From the NCBI GenBank assembly GCA_040772005.1, contig JAXGYZ010000010.1:175568-239567 (forward strand): DNA of 64,000 bases, written 5' to 3'. This DNA comes from MWBF01 sp040772005 (lineage in GTDB: Bacteria > Chloroflexota > Anaerolineae > CG2-30-64-16). The first letter of the stretch is position 1. Each line of letters starts with the position of its first letter. Shown here one piece after another: positions 59,939-64,000 of this stretch. The notes under the pieces were generated by a model. The model searched no databases. It worked only from the letters and a program-made list of their open reading frames with translations, and was not told the origin of the DNA. The translations under genes were made by a program, and so were the position numbers.

Positions 59939-62900
59939 CTACACTGCGCTCAACAGCACCGCACCGCTCGGCGCGGTCTGCGCAATCCAGCCGTCTTCCA
60001 TTCGGCCATCATCGAGCGTGACCCGCACGGGCCACCAGCGCAGGCCATCCCGCCGCTCGGCTGGGCCCTGCACGGTCACGCGCGTGCGCACCGGCATGGT
60101 GTGGACGATGCCGCCGTCCAGCCCCGCAGGCCGGCGCAGCCGCGCGCCCTCCGCCGCAAACACCATCTGGCCCACAGCAAAATCGCCCGTCGCCGGCGGG
60201 ATGTCGATGGCTTCGGCCGCGAGTTGTTCGGCGCGCGCGCGGAACACGCGGTTCAGGCTGTCCCAGTCTGCGCTGTGCCAGATAGGGTCCAGGCCCAGTT
60301 TCTTGTCTCCATCGCCGTTGTCCCCGCCGGCCATGAAGCCCCACGGCATGTAGCCCGACGCGCCCCGTGCGAAGAGCCGGTCCATCTCGGCTACGTACAG
60401 CGCGGTGCGGTCCTCGTGTGACTCGAAGCCGCTTTCCTCGATGAGCAGCGGCTTGGGGATGTCGCGCAGCAGGTCGCTGTCATCCTCCGGGCTCGGCTTG
60501 TCGTTGCCGTCGATGTGGTACGCGTGGTTCGTGATGAAGTCGATATCGGGGTTCGTGTACAACTGCCGCCGTTTCGCAAGGTCGCTGCCCATATGCGCGT
60601 GCCGGGTGCTGATCATGCCGGTGGTAATCAGGTGGTTTGGGTCCAGCCGGCGAATCACCCGTGCAACCGCGTGCTTGAGCCGGATGAGCAGGTCCGGCGC
60701 ACCCTCCGCCTTGAGCTCGTTGCCGATATTCCACGCCATGATGGCCGGTTCGTCGCGGAACCGGCGGACGATCCGCTGCACGAACGGCAGGTAGTGCTGC
60801 TTGTATCCTTCGCTGAACCAATCGAGGTTGAGGATGGCGGGGTCGCGATCCCCCGGCCGCAGGTTGTAGAAGCCCAGGTCGCCCGGCACGTCGAACCCGA
60901 CGTCGCCGTACAGGTTGGTCAGCGCCACGATCAGGTACATCTCCGGGAAGTTGCGCTTCAGCAGGTCCAGGAGACCTGCCAGCCGGGCCTCCGCCTCCGC
61001 GGGCGACAGGTCGCGATGGGGCAGGAAGATGCGCACGACGCGCACGCCCATGTCCCGCGCCGCGGCGAGCTGCTCGTGCGCCCGCGCGTCCCGCATCTGC
61101 GGGGTGCCATAATGCGCCAGCGCTCGCAGGTTGACGCCGATGAACTTGAACGACCGCCCGCCGACCACGAAGTGGGTGCCTTCCGCGCGCACGAACGGGT
61201 CGTCTGCCGCACGAACCCGGGGCATGGCTTCGAGGATGAGGGTGAGTTCGTGGCTATTCGCCGCCTCGATCGTCTGCTCCAGCCTGGCGAAGCCGTCTGC
61301 TGAGACCGTTACATGGTAGCTGCCGTGGGGCAGGCCCGGAAATTCGAACCATCCCCCGCCGGTGCTGTAGGTCACGCGGGTGTATTCGTCCTGGCCGGTG
61401 TTGCGCGGCAGCAGGTATTCGGTGCCCGCGTGTAGCCGCTGGTCGCCCGCCGCCAGGCTGGGGTTGTGATAGGGCGCCTGGCGCTGGAACTGCTCCCATG
61501 TCAGGCCGACCACCTTGCCCTGCACGCAGCGCCGCCAGCAGCGATAGAGCCGCCCGCTGAAGTCGCGGATGGGCCGGTCCCAGGTGATGCCGGGCGCGGC
61601 GCTGCGCGCGTCGGGGTATACGCGGTTCTCGGGCAGATGGTAGGTGCGGTCGGCCTCCAGCCGGCCGTCGGTCTGCCGCAGCGTCGGGTTGTAGTCATCC
61701 GCTTCTGCGCGGAATTCCTCCCACGTGATGCCGGCCACGTCCGGTCCAATGTACTTTTGCCAGCAGTTCCACAGGTTGCCGCTGTACCCTGTGATGCTGC
61801 GCGTCCAGCTCACCGCGCCGCGATTGTGAGTCACGGCCCGCGGGTCCGCGCCCAGCGTTTCAGCATCCGCCGTCAGCCTGATGAATGCGCCGTCGACGCC
61901 GGCCCCGCGTGCGTCCATCACGCGCCCGCGCAGCGTATGCACAGGCCGCGGCGCCTGCGTGAGCACGCCCGGAGTACGGGCGCTGCGTTCTGCCTGTGCA
62001 AGCTGGCGGATGCTGTCGACCAGCCAGATGCGCTGCCCGCTGTTGTCCTGCCCAAAGTGCCGGAAGCTCTCCCAATCCCCGTGATGGCCGACCTCGAACA
62101 GGCACGCGCCGAGCGTCATCGGGTCGCGATTGAGGGTCGTGTTCAGCCAGGCCAGCGATCGCCAGTAGTCCTCCTGCGTGACGGCCTTGATGGGCCGGTC
62201 CGCGGGCGGCAGGTGGAGCCACCCCTTGTCCTCGTAATCCGGGTGCTTGTACATCATCGTCAGCCCGGCTTCGGTCAGGATGGCCTGGTAGTTGTGGCCT
62301 GAACGCCGGCTCAGTTCGGCCACGATGGGCTGGTACGTGCCCGCGCTGGAGGCGGCCTCCGGGTCGACCGTCGTGGACAGCGCAGGCCAGCCGTATTCGT
62401 GGAAGCCCAGGTAGGTGTAGCTTTCCAGGGTGCGGCGGAAGAACTGCCAGTAATCGTCGGCCATGCCGAAGTTGCCTGCGCCGAAGTTGAAGGCTACAGC
62501 CTCGATGCCGCGCTCGGTGAGCTTGTTGCGGAACCCGACCTGGAAGGCATCGTACGCGCGCAGCCGCCGGCTGACCTCGTCGGGCCTCTCTGCGAACTGC
62601 CGCGAGCGCGGGCCCGGCACGGGTTCGTTCAGGCTCATCCACGCATCGATGAGGAGGCGGCCGTCCTCCTTGCGCTGCGCCATCTCGAAGTTGTCGGTCA
62701 GGATGTGCTCCGCGAACTCGCGGCCGCGGGCCTCCGGGTCGTCGCTGTCCAGCCAGGGGGTGATGAGGTCTTTGACCGGGCGGCGATCCCGGCCGAAGTA
62801 GTCCATCCGGCCGATGATGAAGGAGTCGGGTGCGAGGCGGCGGAGCTGGTCCACCTGGTCCCATGCGTGGACGAGCAGGGTCGGCGGCCTTACATCCTGG

Positions 62901-62974
62901 ATCGCCCGGAACAGGTCGCCCTTGTGTTCGCCAATCTCGAAACTGTGCAGATAGAACCCCAGTTTGTTTGGCAT
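59939..62974 (-). CDS. Two-barrel glycoside hydrolase (clan GH-A-like domains) with inserted repeat modules
   Basis: 1011 residues. Residues 1-345 look like a TIM barrel with SLNEP (Glu117) and ILTEAGL (Glu235), the acid/base and nucleophile pattern of clan GH-A. Residues 350-600 form a carboxypeptidase-regulatory-like domain (TLRGRVMDARGAGVDGAFIR) interrupted by two related units of about 75 residues, each with SGxLxxCW, GxTWExF, YNPxL and YxLPxN. A second barrel from about 610 has FKFIGVNLRALAHYG, AWNIGNELKAEG and LLIEESGFES. An SH3-like end (MVFAAEGARLRRPAG) closes it. No signal peptide is seen. The substrate is unknown; the second barrel recalls GH5 mannanases and cellulases. Confidence 0.75.
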   Translation of the reverse strand: MPNKLGFYLHSFEIGEHKGDLFRAIQDVRPPTLLVHAWDQVDQLRRLAPDSFIIGRMDYFGRDRRPVKDLITPWLDSDDPEARGREFAEHILTDNFEMAQRKEDGRLLIDAWMSLNEPVPGPRSRQFAERPDEVSRRLRAYDAFQVGFRNKLTERGIEAVAFNFGAGNFGMADDYWQFFRRTLESYTYLGFHEYGWPALSTTVDPEAASSAGTYQPIVAELSRRSGHNYQAILTEAGLTMMYKHPDYEDKGWLHLPPADRPIKAVTQEDYWRSLAWLNTTLNRDPMTLGACLFEVGHHGDWESFRHFGQDNSGQRIWLVDSIRQLAQAERSARTPGVLTQAPRPVHTLRGRVMDARGAGVDGAFIRLTADAETLGADPRAVTHNRGAVSWTRSITGYSGNLWNCWQKYIGPDVAGITWEEFRAEADDYNPTLRQTDGRLEADRTYHLPENRVYPDARSAAPGITWDRPIRDFSGRLYRCWRRCVQGKVVGLTWEQFQRQAPYHNPSLAAGDQRLHAGTEYLLPRNTGQDEYTRVTYSTGGGWFEFPGLPHGSYHVTVSADGFARLEQTIEAANSHELTLILEAMPRVRAADDPFVRAEGTHFVVGGRSFKFIGVNLRALAHYGTPQMRDARAHEQLAAARDMGVRVVRIFLPHRDLSPAEAEARLAGLLDLLKRNFPEMYLIVALTNLYGDVGFDVPGDLGFYNLRPGDRDPAILNLDWFSEGYKQHYLPFVQRIVRRFRDEPAIMAWNIGNELKAEGAPDLLIRLKHAVARVIRRLDPNHLITTGMISTRHAHMGSDLAKRRQLYTNPDIDFITNHAYHIDGNDKPSPEDDSDLLRDIPKPLLIEESGFESHEDRTALYVAEMDRLFARGASGYMPWGFMAGGDNGDGDKKLGLDPIWHSADWDSLNRVFRARAEQLAAEAIDIPPATGDFAVGQMVFAAEGARLRRPAGLDGGIVHTMPVRTRVTVQGPAERRDGLRWWPVRVTLDDGRMEDGWIAQTAPSGAVLLSAV

Positions 62975-63019
62975 GTGCTTCTGGACCTCCTTCGCGGCGG
63001 AACTGCCCGGTCTGGGTGT

Positions 63020-63886
63020 CTACAGGACTTCAAACACATACGCAGTCTTGGTTGAGCCGAACTGGGCCAGCCAGCCGGCCTGGTTCTGCACATCGCGGAA
63101 GAGCCGGTTGGCGCCCGCGACCACGGTGGGCGGGAATTTTTCGAGGCGGTCCTCGCCGCCTGCTGCGTTGGCATCGTAGCTGAAGGAGAATTCGGTTACC
63201 AGGGGATAATCGTTTTCGTCGGGCCGCAGATACCAGTGGCTGAGCGCAGCTTTCACCACGAACTCTGGCAGCTCGAGACTGCGCGCCTTCGGCATCCGGT
63301 CGAGCGTCAGTTTGCCGATGTAGTGCATGACTTCGTGCGCCCGGAAGCCGTTGACGACTGCGAGGGGTGTCTTCTCATGGATGTCATAGGCTGCCAATCC
63401 GGGGAAGAGCGCCACCGCGTCGGCCATCGTCTCGAACTGCGGCGGGTTATCGGTCTTGAATGACACCGAGTACGCGAACTTGCTGACAAATGGCGGCACG
63501 ATGTCCTCTTCAAACTTCAGGTCGTCGTCCTTAACCTCTTTCTTGCAGCGCACATCGCAGCCCGCGGCAGTGTACCGGTCCGGCGCGCGGAACTTGAGCG
63601 TCACCTTGAAGCGTTTTTTGGCGTCCTGTTCCTCCCGCACGCGCAGGGTGACGTTGGCGCGTTGCAGCTCGTAGCCGGGGGTGTCGAGGTACCAGGTCGT
63701 GCGGCGCTTCTCCGCGTCCTTGTCGGGGTCGCTCTGATCAGGAATGACGCCGTTGCCCTGGTTCTCGACGAGGAAGGTGAGCACCTGCCAGAACAGTCGC
63801 GCGCCGCCGGTGCGGTCGCGGAAGCGTTCGGTGTTGAGCAGGAGCTTGTACTCGCGTGAGGTGATAGGCCGGTTGGTCGGTACCAT
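63020..63886 (-). CDS. CYTH/VTC-like (triphosphate-tunnel fold) protein
   Basis: 288 residues. The ATG at 63886 is chosen for the AGGAGG just upstream; an earlier GTG/ATG at 63910 lacks it. Alternating charged beta-strands are typical of triphosphate tunnel enzymes: ITSREYKLLLN at the start, TWYLDTPGYELQRANVTLRV and RFKVTLKFR, then KKEVKDDDLKFEED and LVTEFSFSYD near the end. It may bind polyphosphate, nucleoside triphosphate or a sugar phosphate. It is encoded 45 bases upstream of the two-barrel hydrolase on the same strand and is probably in one operon with it. Confidence 0.6.
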   Translation of the reverse strand: MVPTNRPITSREYKLLLNTERFRDRTGGARLFWQVLTFLVENQGNGVIPDQSDPDKDAEKRRTTWYLDTPGYELQRANVTLRVREEQDAKKRFKVTLKFRAPDRYTAAGCDVRCKKEVKDDDLKFEEDIVPPFVSKFAYSVSFKTDNPPQFETMADAVALFPGLAAYDIHEKTPLAVVNGFRAHEVMHYIGKLTLDRMPKARSLELPEFVVKAALSHWYLRPDENDYPLVTEFSFSYDANAAGGEDRLEKFPPTVVAGANRLFRDVQNQAGWLAQFGSTKTAYVFEVL

Positions 63887-63930
63887 CAGAACCTCCTGGT
63901 CGCGGCGCAATCAGTACAGGCAATGTCATC

Positions 63931-63936
63931 ATTATA
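63931..63936 (-). promoter_or_regulatory. Perfect -10 box ahead of the CYTH-like gene
   Basis: TATAAT on the minus strand, 45 bases before the ATG at 63886. No strong -35 is visible at 17 bases (GGCACA), so an activator may help. Confidence 0.45.
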
Positions 63937-64000
63937 CACCTGTGGGACCCTGCTGTGCCCGTGAATTTTGCAATTCCGCTGCCGCAGCCATCCGGCTATG

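Overview
The window is high-GC bacterial DNA and probably comes from a member of the Chloroflexota (Anaerolineae or a relative). This is inferred from three things: secreted proteins with DUF11, YD-repeat and TolB-type parts; a C-terminus ending in YLPFVFRK; and Opp/Ugp-type transporters with Tat or lipoprotein solute-binding proteins. No rRNA, tRNA or CRISPR array was seen.

Region 1 (1-14.5 kb, minus strand) is an Rhs/YD-repeat island. It holds one large exported Rhs gene that runs off the left edge, two N-terminally truncated Rhs genes with unrelated C-terminal tips, two short Rhs core fragments, and small membrane or lipoprotein genes directly behind the cassettes. An approximately 875-bp block is practically identical in the two truncated genes.

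Region 2 (14.9-28.4 kb) begins with a plus-strand beta-propeller protein that has a PEP-CTERM-like tail. A long minus-strand operon follows: solute-binding protein, OppB, OppC, sulfatase, OppD, OppF, sulfatase, sulfatase. It looks like uptake and desulfation of a sulfated organic compound. A URO-D-family protein gene lies upstream.

Region 3 (28.6-34.4 kb) holds a 173-bp MITE, a small membrane protein, an ABC-ATPase remnant, a NitT/TauT-type permease and ATPase pair, and a polytopic membrane protein.

Region 4 (34.5-47 kb) is a defence-type island: a Snf2-like helicase with a DUF3883 end, an AAA ATPase with a DUF4276 (TOPRIM-like) partner, a DUF1156 DNA methylase broken by frameshifts, and a DUF499 ATPase with an N-terminal HEPN-like domain. 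Hairpin-forming repeats lie in frame inside the helicase and methylase genes.

Region 5 (47-64 kb) carries a secreted TolB/peptidase-like protein, an adaptor with two effector-associated domains (EAD1 and EAD2), a DUF4914 protein with a PEPCK-like P-loop, a Ugp-type sugar transporter operon with a sialidase-fold protein and a winged-helix protein, a convergent two-barrel glycoside hydrolase, and a CYTH-like protein. A second copy of the MITE sits in the leader of the Ugp operon. A related leader at 51.97 kb preserves the empty insertion site.
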